A stretch of 64,000 nucleotides of DNA from positions 2,976,001 to 3,040,000 of the forward strand of contig NZ_PEFL01000001.1 in assembly GCF_002754475.1 (NCBI RefSeq). Direction: 5' to 3'. How positions within the stretch are numbered: position 1 is the stretch's first letter; the number at the start of each line of letters is the position of its first letter. The DNA is from Comamonas sp. 26 (GTDB lineage: Bacteria > Pseudomonadota > Gammaproteobacteria > Burkholderiales > Burkholderiaceae_C). The notes under the pieces were generated by a model. The model did not search any database. It worked only from the letters and a program-made list of their open reading frames with translations, and was not told where the DNA came from. Shown here piece after piece: positions 28,788-37,408 of this stretch. Made by a program: the position numbers and the translations under genes.

Positions 28788-28812
28788 AAAAAAGGGACCT
28801 CGCGGTCCCTTT
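28788..28812 (-). terminator. Terminator between reductase operon and SDR
   Basis: A stem AAAGGGACC / GGTCCCTTT has loop TCGC. The A-run on its left gives a U-run for the minus-strand SDR that ends at 28833. Confidence 0.8.
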
Positions 28813-28832
28813 GTTTCTGGTGATGGTCAGTC

Positions 28833-29603
28833 TTAGAAGTTAGGCGCTTCCACGCCGCCGTCCACACCCAGCACCTTGCCGGTCACCCAGCTGGATGCAG
28901 GGCTGACCAGGAACAACGCTGCAGCAGCGATGTCTTCGGGCTGGCCCAGACGTGTCAACGGCGTGGTGCGCTCCATGCGCTCCTTGCGCTCAGGGGTGAG
29001 AAAGGGAGCCAGCGCATCCGTCATGATGGTGCCGGGTTCAATCGCGTTGATACGCACCTTGGGGCCGAAGTCCTGCGCCAGGCAGCGCGTCATCTGGTTG
29101 AGCGCAGCCTTGGCAGCAGCATAGGCACTGAAGTACTTCTGCGAATAGCGCGCAGCCGTCGAAGAAATATTGACCACGGCACCGCCGCCTGAGGCTTCCA
29201 TCGCTGCAGCAGCCTTCTGGATCAGCGTATAGGCAGGCACCACGTTGAAGGCCAGCATCTCGCCCACAGCCTTGCCCGTGACCTTGCGCGGATCGTTAGG
29301 GCCGCCACCGCCCACGTTATTGATGAGCACATTGATCTTGCCCAGCTCGGCCACAGTGCGGGCGATCAGGTTGTCGAGATCTTCTTGCTTGTTCACATCA
29401 CCGGGCACGATGATGGCGCGTCGGCCCAGTGCCTCGATGTCGGCCTTGACCGTCTGCAGGTCTGCCTCAGTGCGCGCAAACAGCGCCACATCTGCACCAG
29501 CCTTGGCCAGCGTGATGGCACAGGCACGGCCAATACCTTTGCCAGCACCGGTCACCACCGCAACCTGGCCTTCCAGCGAAAACTGGCGAAAAATCTCGTT
29601 CAT
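28833..29603 (-). CDS. SDR, 7-alpha-hydroxysteroid dehydrogenase-like
   Basis: This 256-residue SDR has VTGAGKGIGRA, INNVGGGGPNDP, a catalytic Ser (NISSTAARYS) and YAAAK. The long glycine stretch NNVGGGGP and the C-terminal pattern PLTRLGQPEDIAAAALFL...SSWVTGK strongly recall the E. coli 7-alpha-HSDH family, which oxidises the 7-alpha-hydroxyl of cholate. Identity of the oxidised position is therefore a good guess, not a proof; a general 3-ketoacyl reductase is the alternative. The ATG at 29603 with AAGGACGAG upstream is preferred over the longer frame to 29687. Confidence 0.75.
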   Translation of the reverse strand: MNEIFRQFSLEGQVAVVTGAGKGIGRACAITLAKAGADVALFARTEADLQTVKADIEALGRRAIIVPGDVNKQEDLDNLIARTVAELGKINVLINNVGGGGPNDPRKVTGKAVGEMLAFNVVPAYTLIQKAAAAMEASGGGAVVNISSTAARYSQKYFSAYAAAKAALNQMTRCLAQDFGPKVRINAIEPGTIMTDALAPFLTPERKERMERTTPLTRLGQPEDIAAAALFLVSPASSWVTGKVLGVDGGVEAPNF

Positions 29604-29664
29604 TACTCGTCCTTTAATAGCATTCTGACCCGTCCATACTCTGGATGAAACATCTTTAAAACAT

Positions 29665-29681
29665 CTGCCAAACGGACCATG
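29665..29681 (+). promoter_or_regulatory. Degenerate operator-like palindrome CTGCC-AAAC-GGACCATG
   Basis: The GGAC half and 4-base spacer are kept and the left half is partly kept. It lies 62 bases upstream of the 7-alpha-HSDH-like SDR but in the opposite orientation to most other copies. Confidence 0.35.
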
Positions 29682-29813
29682 GGACAAGCCCCATGGTCAA
29701 GCGCAGACCGTTCAGTCAGAACGATGAGCAAAGCCCATCACAAAGCAAAAATGCAGAACGCCCAGCCAAGGCAAGGCGTCCAAACAAACACAGCGCAGGC
29801 AGCAAAGCTGTCG

Positions 29814-29841
29814 TCCCCCTTCCGCGAAGCAGAGAGGGGGA
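29814..29841. repeat. Inverted repeat TCCCCCT / AGGGGGA
   Basis: Seven-base arms are separated by 14 bases, in the 160-base gap upstream of the SDR promoter and just after the aldehyde dehydrogenase stop (29851). The GC-rich element resembles dispersed intergenic repeats of beta-proteobacteria and could terminate the minus-strand aldehyde dehydrogenase transcript. Confidence 0.45.
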
Positions 29842-29850
29842 AGGCGTACC

Positions 29851-31275
29851 TTAAGGGGTGACTGCCTGGTTCAGCATCTGCGCAAACTGCTCGTTATAAG
29901 GCGGCAGCATGCCCCACTCGCGGCGCGGGTCGTGACTGCCGGCCTTGTAGACCGAACGTGCGTGGCTGAACTCCAGGAAACCTTCATGGCCATGGTAGTG
30001 GCCCATTCCCGAAGCGCCAACACCACCAAACGGAGCATCTTCCAGCGCGGGGTGCATAACCACATCGTTGATGGAAACGCCGCCCGACAGGGTGTTGTCC
30101 AGAATCCAGTTCTGCTCGACCTCATCGCTGCCAAAGTAGTACAGCGCCAGCGGACGATCCCCCTGGTTGATGGCCGCAACCGCTTCGCGAATGTTCTGGA
30201 AGCTGCGCAGCACCACGGCGGGGCCAAAGATTTCGTGCTGAGAAATTTCAGCATCCTGCGGCGGGTTGATGACTACAGACAGCGGCAGGCGACGATCCAC
30301 ACCGGCTTGCGCAGAACCTGTTTCCACCACCTGCACGCCACGGGCCTTGGCATCTTGCACATAGGCGCTGACGCGGGCGTGGTGACGTTCGTTGACCACG
30401 GGTGTCATGTCCGCATTCGCCGTGACAGAGGGGTATAGCGACTGGTACTGAGCCACTATGCCATCCGTCAGCGACTGCAGGCGCGACTCATGCACCCACA
30501 CCACATCGGGCGATACGCAAAGCTGACCCGAGTTCAGCGACTTGCCCACGGCAATGCGCTCAGCCACATTGGCGATATCGGCAGAGTCACCCACCAGCAC
30601 GGGCGACTTGCCGCCCAGCTCCAGCGTGACAGGCACCAGGTTCTTGGCCGCAGCCGCCATGATGAGCTTGCCAACGCTGGTCGAGCCCGTGAAGACCAGA
30701 TGGTTCCAGGGCTGCTCGGAGAATGCAGCCGCGACTTCAGGACCGCCCTGCACCACGGCCAGCACCTGCGGATCAAAGCGCTTTGCCACAGCCTCGGCCA
30801 GCACCTGGGCGGTGCGCGGCGCAATTTCAGAAGGCTTGAGCACGGCACGGTTGCCTGCTGCAAAGGCGCAGGCCAGCGGCGACAGCAGCGTGAACAGCGG
30901 TGCATTCCAGGTCCCGATGATGCCAATCACCCCCTTGGGCTGGTACTTGACCCAGGCCGAGGCGCCAAACATGTCAAAAGGTTTGACGCTGGGGCGCACG
31001 GAATCTCCCTGCCACTCCGCCAGATGGTCACGCGCATGCTTGAGCGAGGACAGCGAGCCCAAAATGTCATTGGCCAGCGAAAAAACAGCTGGTCGACCAC
31101 CAAAATCTTCACCCATGGCCTGGCACAGCGCATCTTTGGACTCGACCAGCAGGTCAATGACTTGCTGAATGCGCTGCACACGCACCTCGGCACTGACTGC
31201 GCCTTCTGCGATAAAGGCCTGGTTCTGCATGTCCAGCAACTGGCGAATGCCAATGGACGAATTTGTCTGGGTCAT
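29851..31275 (-). CDS. Aldehyde dehydrogenase (coniferyl-aldehyde dehydrogenase type)
   Basis: This 474-residue NAD(P)-dependent ALDH has the motifs IIGTWNAPLFTLLSPLACA, FTGSTSVGKLI, LELGGKSP with the general-base Glu and NSGQLCVSPD with the nucleophilic Cys. It belongs to the short coniferyl/fatty-aldehyde class that lacks the N-terminal extension. In aldolytic bile-acid side-chain degradation a C22 steroid aldehyde must be oxidised (the Sad step in Pseudomonas), and this is the only ALDH in the window, so it is the natural candidate. The assignment is by context. Confidence 0.88.
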   Translation of the reverse strand: MTQTNSSIGIRQLLDMQNQAFIAEGAVSAEVRVQRIQQVIDLLVESKDALCQAMGEDFGGRPAVFSLANDILGSLSSLKHARDHLAEWQGDSVRPSVKPFDMFGASAWVKYQPKGVIGIIGTWNAPLFTLLSPLACAFAAGNRAVLKPSEIAPRTAQVLAEAVAKRFDPQVLAVVQGGPEVAAAFSEQPWNHLVFTGSTSVGKLIMAAAAKNLVPVTLELGGKSPVLVGDSADIANVAERIAVGKSLNSGQLCVSPDVVWVHESRLQSLTDGIVAQYQSLYPSVTANADMTPVVNERHHARVSAYVQDAKARGVQVVETGSAQAGVDRRLPLSVVINPPQDAEISQHEIFGPAVVLRSFQNIREAVAAINQGDRPLALYYFGSDEVEQNWILDNTLSGGVSINDVVMHPALEDAPFGGVGASGMGHYHGHEGFLEFSHARSVYKAGSHDPRREWGMLPPYNEQFAQMLNQAVTP

Positions 31276-31350
31276 TTTGTCTCCTTGATATTTCTCGTAA
31301 AAGCCATGAGCGGAAGATCACATGCTCAGACCTGAGGATTTCCCGGTCGT

Positions 31351-31367
31351 CGTCCAAAAAGACGATG
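31351..31367 (+). promoter_or_regulatory. Operator-like palindrome CGTCC-AAAA-AGACGATG
   Basis: This copy has one mismatch in the palindrome. It lies between the divergent aldehyde dehydrogenase (start 31275) and MFS transporter (start 31392). Confidence 0.5.
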
Positions 31368-31391
31368 GCATAACCCTAAGCCACCCTCACG

Positions 31392-32729
31392 ATGCTGCGC
31401 ATGCACACCCCTCAAACCTTGCCCCCCACCGTCACATGGCGCACTCACCTGAGTCTTGCCCTGCTTGCACTGGTCTATATTTTCTCTTTCATTGACCGTC
31501 AGGTGCTCTCTATTTTGCTGGAGCCCATCAAGCAGGAGTTCGGAGCGTCCGACACTCAGATGGGCCTTCTGACGGGGCTGGCCTTTGGCCTGATTTATGC
31601 GTTACTGGGTATTCCCGTAGGGCGCATGGCCGATACGCAAAACCGCCGCAATATCGTGGCCGTGTGCTGCGGGGTATGGAGCCTGGCCACCGCCGCTTGC
31701 GGCTTTGCCACTCAGTACTGGCATATGCTGGCCGCGCGCATGAGCGTGGCTGTGGGCGAAGCGGGGGGCATGGCTCCATCGATCTCCATTGTTTCGGACT
31801 CTTATCCGCCCAAGATGCGCTCGTTCGCCATCAGCCTGTTCATGATGGGCCCGAATCTGGGTACGCTGCTGGGCCTGGTGATTGGCGGCATGGTGGCCCA
31901 GTACTACGGCTGGCGCTCGGTGTTTCTGGCTTTTGGCATACCCGGAGTGATTCTGGCCGTGCTGGTGTACTTTTTTGTCAAAGAGCCTGTGCGTGGTGCT
32001 TATGAAGCGCCAAAGACAAAGCCTTCGGTCAATGCAGCACGTGAGCCCTTGCTCAAGCAGGTGTTTCGCCTGCTGAGCATGAAGGCGATGCGCAATGTCT
32101 GTCTGGCCTGCGGTATGGCGGGTATTGCGGGATATGGCTATGGCGTGTGGGCACCAAGCTTTTTCATTCGCATACACGGCATGAGCATCTCGCATGCGGG
32201 CCTGGTCTTTGGTATTGCCAGCGGCTCTGGTGCCGTGCTGGGTGCCATGTTCTGTGGCTGGCTATCCGACAAGCTTTGCCAGCGTGATAGCCGCTGGCAA
32301 CTGCGCCTGGCCGCGATTGGCAGCTTCATCGCCGTGCCTGCTGGCCTGGGTGTGTTTTTCTGGCCCGTCTCTGACTTCTGGATGCTGGGCAGCATCAAAG
32401 TACCAGTTGCCATGGCGTTTGCTCTGATGTTCGGCTTCTTCGGCTCCTGGTTTGCCACGCTGTCATACAGCGCCATCAGCCAGCTGGTAGGCGCGGGCGA
32501 GCGCAGCGTAGCCGCTGCCGTGCTCAACCTCTTTATCACCTTGCTGGGCGTGGGCGTGGGTCCTCTGGTCACGGGCATGCTGTCGGACTACTTTGCCAAA
32601 ACCCATGGCACGGAAGGCCTGCGCCTGGCGCTGTCCGGAGTGACACTGATGCTCCTGGTGACCGTGCTGTTCTTTATGCTGGCCATCAAGCCCTACAAGC
32701 GACACCTGCAGCAAATGCAGTCGGCCTGA
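31392..32729 (+). CDS. MFS transporter
   Basis: This 445-residue protein has about 12 membrane segments. Near the first helix it has the motif IDRQVLSILLEPIKQEFGASDTQ, then MGLLTGLAFGLIYALLGIPVGRMAD with the MFS A-like loop. Two close relatives with the same DRQ-xxx-PIKQE signature occur at 35907 and 41635. Substrates are unknown; steroid or side-chain acid transport is inferred from context. The start is ATG 31392 without a strong ribosome site; ATG 31401 is an alternative. It is followed after 27 bases by an SDR. Confidence 0.85.
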   Translation: MLRMHTPQTLPPTVTWRTHLSLALLALVYIFSFIDRQVLSILLEPIKQEFGASDTQMGLLTGLAFGLIYALLGIPVGRMADTQNRRNIVAVCCGVWSLATAACGFATQYWHMLAARMSVAVGEAGGMAPSISIVSDSYPPKMRSFAISLFMMGPNLGTLLGLVIGGMVAQYYGWRSVFLAFGIPGVILAVLVYFFVKEPVRGAYEAPKTKPSVNAAREPLLKQVFRLLSMKAMRNVCLACGMAGIAGYGYGVWAPSFFIRIHGMSISHAGLVFGIASGSGAVLGAMFCGWLSDKLCQRDSRWQLRLAAIGSFIAVPAGLGVFFWPVSDFWMLGSIKVPVAMAFALMFGFFGSWFATLSYSAISQLVGAGERSVAAAVLNLFITLLGVGVGPLVTGMLSDYFAKTHGTEGLRLALSGVTLMLLVTVLFFMLAIKPYKRHLQQMQSA

Positions 32730-32756
32730 TCACAACAAAAATACGGAGACTTCTGC

Positions 32757-33596
32757 ATGACTCAACCCGTCGTCCTCATCACCGGTGCCAGCCGTGGCAT
32801 TGGCGCTGCCACCGCCGTCTTCTTTGCCAGCAAAGGCTGGCGCGTCGCCATCACTGCCCGCACACTGACCGAAGGTGCACAGCTTGATAACCAGCTGCGC
32901 CTGCCTAACGGCCAACTGCTCTCGGGCAGCCTGCAATCGACGGCTGACGCAATTGAAGCCGCTGGCGGCGAGGTGTTCTCGCATGTCATGGACCTGATGG
33001 ACCTCGGCAGCCTGGACAAGGCCGCCGATGCAGTGCTGGCACGCTTTGGCCGCATTGATCTGCTGATCAACAACGCCGTCTATCAGAACCGTGAAATCAA
33101 CGACCTGATTCCCGACATCAGCACCGCATCGCTTGAGCGCTCCATGCTGGGCAATGTGATTGCCCCCTTTCATCTGGCGCAGCGCCTGCTGCCAACCATG
33201 GCGGCGCAAGGTGGTGGCCGCATCATCAACGTGTGCTCGGCAGCTGGTCAATTCAACCCGCCCGTGCCTGCCGACAAGGGCGGCTGGGGCTTTGCCTACG
33301 GCGCATCGAAGGCAGCCATTGCGCGCCTGGCCGGTTGCATCAATACCGAATACAAGACGCAGGGCGTGCGCGCCTTCAGCGTCAACCCCGGTGTGGTGAC
33401 GACTGAAGCCGTGAAGGCGACCCTGGGTGATGATGGCGTGCTGGCCCAGCGCTATGGTGCAGCGACCCCGGAAGAAATTGCCGCGGCCCTGTTCTGGCTG
33501 GGTACGCAAGAAGAGGCACTACCCCTGGCTAAAGCCTTCACCATGATTGATCTGCAACCGATCTACAAAGAACGCGTGGCCGCAGTCGCAGCGTAA
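32757..33596 (+). CDS. SDR family oxidoreductase
   Basis: This 279-residue SDR has ITGASRGIGAAT, INNAVYQN in place of the usual NNAG, a catalytic Ser (NVCSAAGQ) and YGASK. An insertion after the second strand (about residues 37-58, LTEGAQLDNQLRLPNGQ) is longer than usual. It is the second gene of the MFS operon. The ribosome site and leader ACGGAGACTTCTGC are nearly identical to that of the Rieske gene downstream. The oxidised steroid position is unknown. Confidence 0.82.
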   Translation: MTQPVVLITGASRGIGAATAVFFASKGWRVAITARTLTEGAQLDNQLRLPNGQLLSGSLQSTADAIEAAGGEVFSHVMDLMDLGSLDKAADAVLARFGRIDLLINNAVYQNREINDLIPDISTASLERSMLGNVIAPFHLAQRLLPTMAAQGGGRIINVCSAAGQFNPPVPADKGGWGFAYGASKAAIARLAGCINTEYKTQGVRAFSVNPGVVTTEAVKATLGDDGVLAQRYGAATPEEIAAALFWLGTQEEALPLAKAFTMIDLQPIYKERVAAVAA

Positions 33597-33954
33597 ATCA
33601 CCGCTGCAGCGCACTGACGACAAATCAGTGCGCACAGGAATACTGAGGAAAGAACTCTTCAGTCTTCTCCCCCATCAGGATGCAGAGCATGTATATGCGT
33701 AGATGAGCATTGCTCCAAAGCCATCTGCAGCAGGACGGTAGATGTCAGCCCCAAACGCAAGACTTGAGGCTTGACGCCGCGATACGCCAACGGATAGAAC
33801 CACAAAGAGCATGCGCTCACACTCAACATAGTGCAAACCCTTGGTGGTTTGCGCCAGATCAAAGCGGCACATTCACTCGTCCAAACAGAGTATGCGCAGC
33901 GTGGCTCCCAGCGCGAAGATTCAGTGTCTAAAACAAGATATGGAGACTTCTGCA
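33597..33954. other. 358-base intergenic region upstream of the Rieske oxygenase
   Basis: No convincing gene is visible. It holds a perfect 9-bp hairpin GCGCACTGA / TCAGTGCGC (33609-33633) without a T-run just after the SDR stop. A second inverted repeat GCAAACC / GGTTTGC (33833-33852) and a degenerate operator-like motif (33878-33894) lie nearer the Rieske start. Small minus-strand frames here have no recognisable product. Confidence 0.5.
33878..33894 (+). promoter_or_regulatory. Degenerate operator-like motif CGTCC-AAAC-AGAGTATG
   Basis: The left half CGTCC is intact and the right half is degenerate. It lies 61 bases upstream of the Rieske start. The right half resembles that of the copy at 51854-51870 (GAAGTATG). 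Confidence 0.4.
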
Positions 33955-35064
33955 ATGGCAACCACGAAGGACTACCGCCTCGGTGAATTTACCTACCCAC
34001 GTGGCTGGTTCATGATTTCCGAGGCCAAGGCGCTCGACACCCACAAGCCTGTGGCGGTGCGCTTCTTCGGCCAGGATTTCGCGATGTACCGCGGTCGCGA
34101 AAGCGGCAAGGTTGTGCTTCTGGACGCGTACTGCCCCCACATGAAGACCCACTTGGCAGCGCCCAACACCACAAGCTACGTGGTGATCGACGGCGGTGGC
34201 AGCAACGTGGAAGGCGATGGCATTCGCTGCCCTTATCACGGCTGGCGCTTTGGCGCAGACGGCAAGTGCAACCACATCCCCTACCACGATGGCGCCATAC
34301 CTGCGGCTGCAGCCGTCAAGAGCTGGACCGTGGTCGAGCAGTACGGTGCGATCTGGGTCTGGTTTGATCCCGAAGGTGGCGAGCCTGATTACGCTCTGCC
34401 AACATTTGGCGACTGGCATGACGAAACCTATGTCAACGGCCAGTGGGACTATCTGGGCGAGCTGAACCAGCACCCCATGGAAGTGGTGGACAACATTGCC
34501 GACTACGGTCACCTGAGCCCCATCCACGGCTCCACCGTGGCGCGCTTTGAAAACGAATTCAAGGCCCACAACGCCATTCAACGCCAGTGCGGCGGCCACC
34601 GCACTCTGGTGGGCGAAGGCGGCGCCAGTGACATGCTGCACACTGACACTTGGTACCACGGCCCAGCCATTCTGGTCTCCAAGGTCAGCGGCATGTTCAA
34701 CTCGTTCATGATGATCATGCACACCCCTATTGAGGACGGCAAGATCAAGGTCTGGCACAACCTGCTGGTCAAGACCGCGCACGGCGGCTTGCCCACCAAG
34801 GCTGACGAAGTGGCAGCCAAGCAGTTCCAGGAAGCCAGCCGTCTGGCCTTTGCACAGGACTTTGAAGTCTGGTCCCAAAAAGCGCCTTGCCTGAACCCGC
34901 TGTTCATCCCCAGCGACGGTGCCTTCCTGAAGGCCCGCATCTGGTACAAGCAGTTCTACAACCCCCGCGCCAAGGCTGCAGAGTATCTGGACCAATGCGA
35001 AGGCAAGTACATCCCTCGCGGCATGGTTGCCTACACTCAGGAAGCGGAAGAAACAGCTGCCTGA
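33955..35064 (+). CDS. Rieske non-heme iron oxygenase (KshA-like)
   Basis: This 369-residue oxygenase has the Rieske 2Fe-2S ligands in CPHMKTHL and CPYHGWRF (near residues 60-100). The mononuclear iron site is in DNIADYGHLSPIHG, which has the D-x3-D-x2-H-x4-H pattern. Family members include the KshA 3-ketosteroid 9-alpha-hydroxylase and other steroid hydroxylases. The insertion between the two Rieske motifs (VVIDGGGSNVEGDG) is longer than usual. No reductase gene is nearby, so a partner must be encoded elsewhere. The ATG at 33955 follows GGAGAC; the upstream in-frame extension looks non-coding. It is a single-gene transcript with a strong terminator. Confidence 0.88.
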   Translation: MATTKDYRLGEFTYPRGWFMISEAKALDTHKPVAVRFFGQDFAMYRGRESGKVVLLDAYCPHMKTHLAAPNTTSYVVIDGGGSNVEGDGIRCPYHGWRFGADGKCNHIPYHDGAIPAAAAVKSWTVVEQYGAIWVWFDPEGGEPDYALPTFGDWHDETYVNGQWDYLGELNQHPMEVVDNIADYGHLSPIHGSTVARFENEFKAHNAIQRQCGGHRTLVGEGGASDMLHTDTWYHGPAILVSKVSGMFNSFMMIMHTPIEDGKIKVWHNLLVKTAHGGLPTKADEVAAKQFQEASRLAFAQDFEVWSQKAPCLNPLFIPSDGAFLKARIWYKQFYNPRAKAAEYLDQCEGKYIPRGMVAYTQEAEETAA

Positions 35065-35095
35065 AAGAAGTCAGATAGAAGAGTGATTCCAAGGT

Positions 35096-35130
35096 AAAAA
35101 GGCCCATGCAGGGATTGCATGGGCCTTTTT
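35096..35130 (+). terminator. Strong terminator after the Rieske gene
   Basis: A perfect 15-bp stem (35096-35110 with 35116-35130) has loop GGGAT and ends in TTTTT. It is A-rich on the left, so it may also serve the convergent EthD gene. Confidence 0.92.
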
Positions 35131-35167
35131 ATTGGTCTTGATTATTGGGCTGAATCTTTTAGCAATT

Positions 35168-35905
35168 TCAGGGTCTGGCGTGGGTCACTTCGGCCAGCAT
35201 GAACACATGCTCTCCCCAACCAAATTCATCATCCTGAGCCGCGGCCGAGGCATTAAGACTTTGCGCCGCACTGAGCGCCTGCTCCACGGTATCAAACCAC
35301 CACTCCACAATGTAGCGATAGCCATATCCGGCTGGCGCTTTCTCATCAAGCGTGTTGCAAACAATGCGGCTGGCCTGGTTCACCCCACCAATCCTCCAAT
35401 GCGGAGGACACAGCACAGGACTCGTTACAGCGCCCTGCCACTCATCGCTGCGCTGCAAAAACCCGATCAGCATGACTTGCTCATTTTGCGGCAGCAAAGC
35501 AGCTGAGACATCAGCAGGCATGCGCTCATACAGCACCTGCTGGCGGCACAACACCGAAAAGTTACGTACATAGTCGGCAAAAACGCGCGGCTCGTCGGGG
35601 CGCATGATGGCCAGCGTTTCCGGATCGTCCCAGATAGCAGATCCGGCCTCCCGGTCTGCCAGTACCATCAGATTGACCCCGTCATAGTCGGTACTCAGTG
35701 CCGATGCATCAACTTGCAACTGGCGTGAACACTGAGCCACTGCCTTCACGCGCTGGCCCACGTTTTTGCACTGCCGCCCCAGCGCAGAATGCTCGCGCCA
35801 GGCCTGAGGGAAGTCTGCGGCCGCCAGCGCCGGGTTGCGCCGGGCCAGATAGATCATCTTCCACACCGTAGGCTGGTTTTCTTCTTTCAGCATTTCTTCA
35901 GCCAT
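35168..35905 (-). CDS. EthD-like dimeric alpha-beta barrel protein
   Basis: This 245-residue protein seems to hold two ferredoxin-like alpha-beta units. The first begins WKMIYLARRNPALAAADFPQAWREH, typical of EthD domains. The second lies near residues 165-240 and contains RYIVEWWFDTVEQALSAAQ. EthD-like proteins occur beside oxygenases and steroid or ether degradation genes, but their reaction is often unknown. The gene starts one base after the MFS stop, so the two are co-transcribed. Confidence 0.75.
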   Translation of the reverse strand: MAEEMLKEENQPTVWKMIYLARRNPALAAADFPQAWREHSALGRQCKNVGQRVKAVAQCSRQLQVDASALSTDYDGVNLMVLADREAGSAIWDDPETLAIMRPDEPRVFADYVRNFSVLCRQQVLYERMPADVSAALLPQNEQVMLIGFLQRSDEWQGAVTSPVLCPPHWRIGGVNQASRIVCNTLDEKAPAGYGYRYIVEWWFDTVEQALSAAQSLNASAAAQDDEFGWGEHVFMLAEVTHARP

Positions 35906-35906
35906 C

Positions 35907-37205
35907 TCACGCAGGCACAGCCACGGGCGGATGTGCCTGACGATAGGCCCTGGGGTAGTAAGCCAGCGCTCGCATAAACGCCCACACCCCCGGCAGCAAC
36001 GTGCACATCATGACTACCAGCGCATAGCGCAGGCCCTGTCCTTGCCAGACCGTATTGAGCACATCGCTAAGCCAGCCAGCAGCAATCGGCCCCACTCCAT
36101 TGCCCAGCAAGGCACCCGCCATCAGCACCATCGCGCTGGCCGTGGCGCGGCGCTGCACAGGCACCACCAAACTCAGCGCCGCATAAGTCGCAGGCGCCCA
36201 CCAGGCTGTAAAAAAGGAATAAATGAGCATGCAGGCCAGCGAGAGCATAAACAGCTCATCACTCACCAACAGATAAGCCAGTCCGAAAAGTGCAGCCAGG
36301 CCTACGCCGATGACGGGAATCCGAATCTGCCAACGCACATCGCTGCGGGCCAGTCTGTCCGTCAGCCAGCCCGAGAACAGGCTCCCCGCCACTGACAAAA
36401 GTGCGGCCACCGCAGAGATACCGCCCGCCTGCTTGAGACTCAAGTCAAAACGCCGCGCCAGCAGCGCCACATTCCAGGAGCCAATCGACAAGCCCGCTAT
36501 CAAAGCGCAAGCAGCTCCCACAATCAGGAAGCGCGTTACAGGCTCATTCCATATTAATTTGACGGCAGATTGCGCCGGTTTCTCAGCGGTATCCGCATCG
36601 CTCGCAGCGGCCTTTGTCAGTGCCCTTGCAGGCTCATGCACCGTAAAGCGCAGAACCAGTGACAGCAGCACAACGCACGCGCCAATGATTGCCAAGGTCA
36701 CCCGCCAGCCCCACCACTGCGCAAACAGCGGCCCCAGCAGCAAGGCCAGCAAAGCCCCCAAGGCAGCGCCTACCCCGAAAACACTCATGGCGCGCGAGCG
36801 CTCAGACGGCGCATACAAATCGGCCAGGATAGACATGGAAGCGGCACCGCCACCCGCATCCCCCAGCGCAGCGCCCGCACGGGAAGCGGCCAAGCCTCCG
36901 GCCCCAGTCGCCAGCGCCCCCAACGCAGCAATACAGCCGCCAATGCCTCGGCACCATGCAATCAGGCCACGGCGCTCATGTCGGTCGGCCAGACGTCCCA
37001 GCGGAATGCCCAGCAGCCCAAAGGTCAACGCAAAGCCAAGACCTGTAATCAGGCCAATCTGCAGATCAGAAAAACCAAATTCCTGTTTGATCGGTTGCAG
37101 CAGCACCGCCAGAATTTGTCGGTCCATAAAGGTCATGGCAGACAGGGCTGTCAGCAGCGCCAGCACGTAAAGCCGGGAACGGTTGGAAGAAGGAGTCTCT
37201 GTCAT
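35907..37205 (-). CDS. MFS transporter
   Basis: This protein of about 432 residues has about 12 membrane segments and the signature MDRQILAVLLQPIKQEFGFSDLQIGLITGLGFALTFGLLGIPLGRLADR. This makes it a paralogue of the transporters at 31392 and 41635. The ATG at 37205 is used; a TTG at 37247 would give 14 more residues, and neither has a strong ribosome site. It diverges from the amidohydrolase gene across a palindromic operator-like site, and it is followed by the EthD-like gene. The substrate is unknown. Confidence 0.84.
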   Translation of the reverse strand: MTETPSSNRSRLYVLALLTALSAMTFMDRQILAVLLQPIKQEFGFSDLQIGLITGLGFALTFGLLGIPLGRLADRHERRGLIAWCRGIGGCIAALGALATGAGGLAASRAGAALGDAGGGAASMSILADLYAPSERSRAMSVFGVGAALGALLALLLGPLFAQWWGWRVTLAIIGACVVLLSLVLRFTVHEPARALTKAAASDADTAEKPAQSAVKLIWNEPVTRFLIVGAACALIAGLSIGSWNVALLARRFDLSLKQAGGISAVAALLSVAGSLFSGWLTDRLARSDVRWQIRIPVIGVGLAALFGLAYLLVSDELFMLSLACMLIYSFFTAWWAPATYAALSLVVPVQRRATASAMVLMAGALLGNGVGPIAAGWLSDVLNTVWQGQGLRYALVVMMCTLLPGVWAFMRALAYYPRAYRQAHPPVAVPA

Positions 37206-37295
37206 TGCTATTGGAGTTGTATTTCGCGAGGATCGGCGCGCAGGCAATCTCTACCCGGCAGCTTCCCTATCGTGAAGTTGAGCCCCCGTACTCAC

Positions 37296-37313
37296 ATCGT
37301 CCCAACGGACGAT
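37296..37313. promoter_or_regulatory. Operator-like palindrome ATCGTCC-CAAC-GGACGAT
   Basis: This is the most symmetric copy: 7-bp perfect arms around a 4-base spacer, between the divergent MFS/EthD operon and the amidohydrolase gene. It defines the likely full operator as ATCGTCC-N4-GGACGAT. Confidence 0.65.
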
Positions 37314-37408
37314 TCCAATACCCTGTAGGCCCTCGGCGCCACTGAACTCCTAATGTGTGCTGGCTGCCCAAAGCGGCCCTTCACAAGCATTCCAAAAGGA
37401 GAGACAAG

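Noticed and set aside
33659..33961. Minus-strand frame in the gap upstream of the Rieske gene
   Set aside because: No recognisable product or good ribosome site; it overlaps the presumed promoter elements. A decayed gene cannot be excluded.
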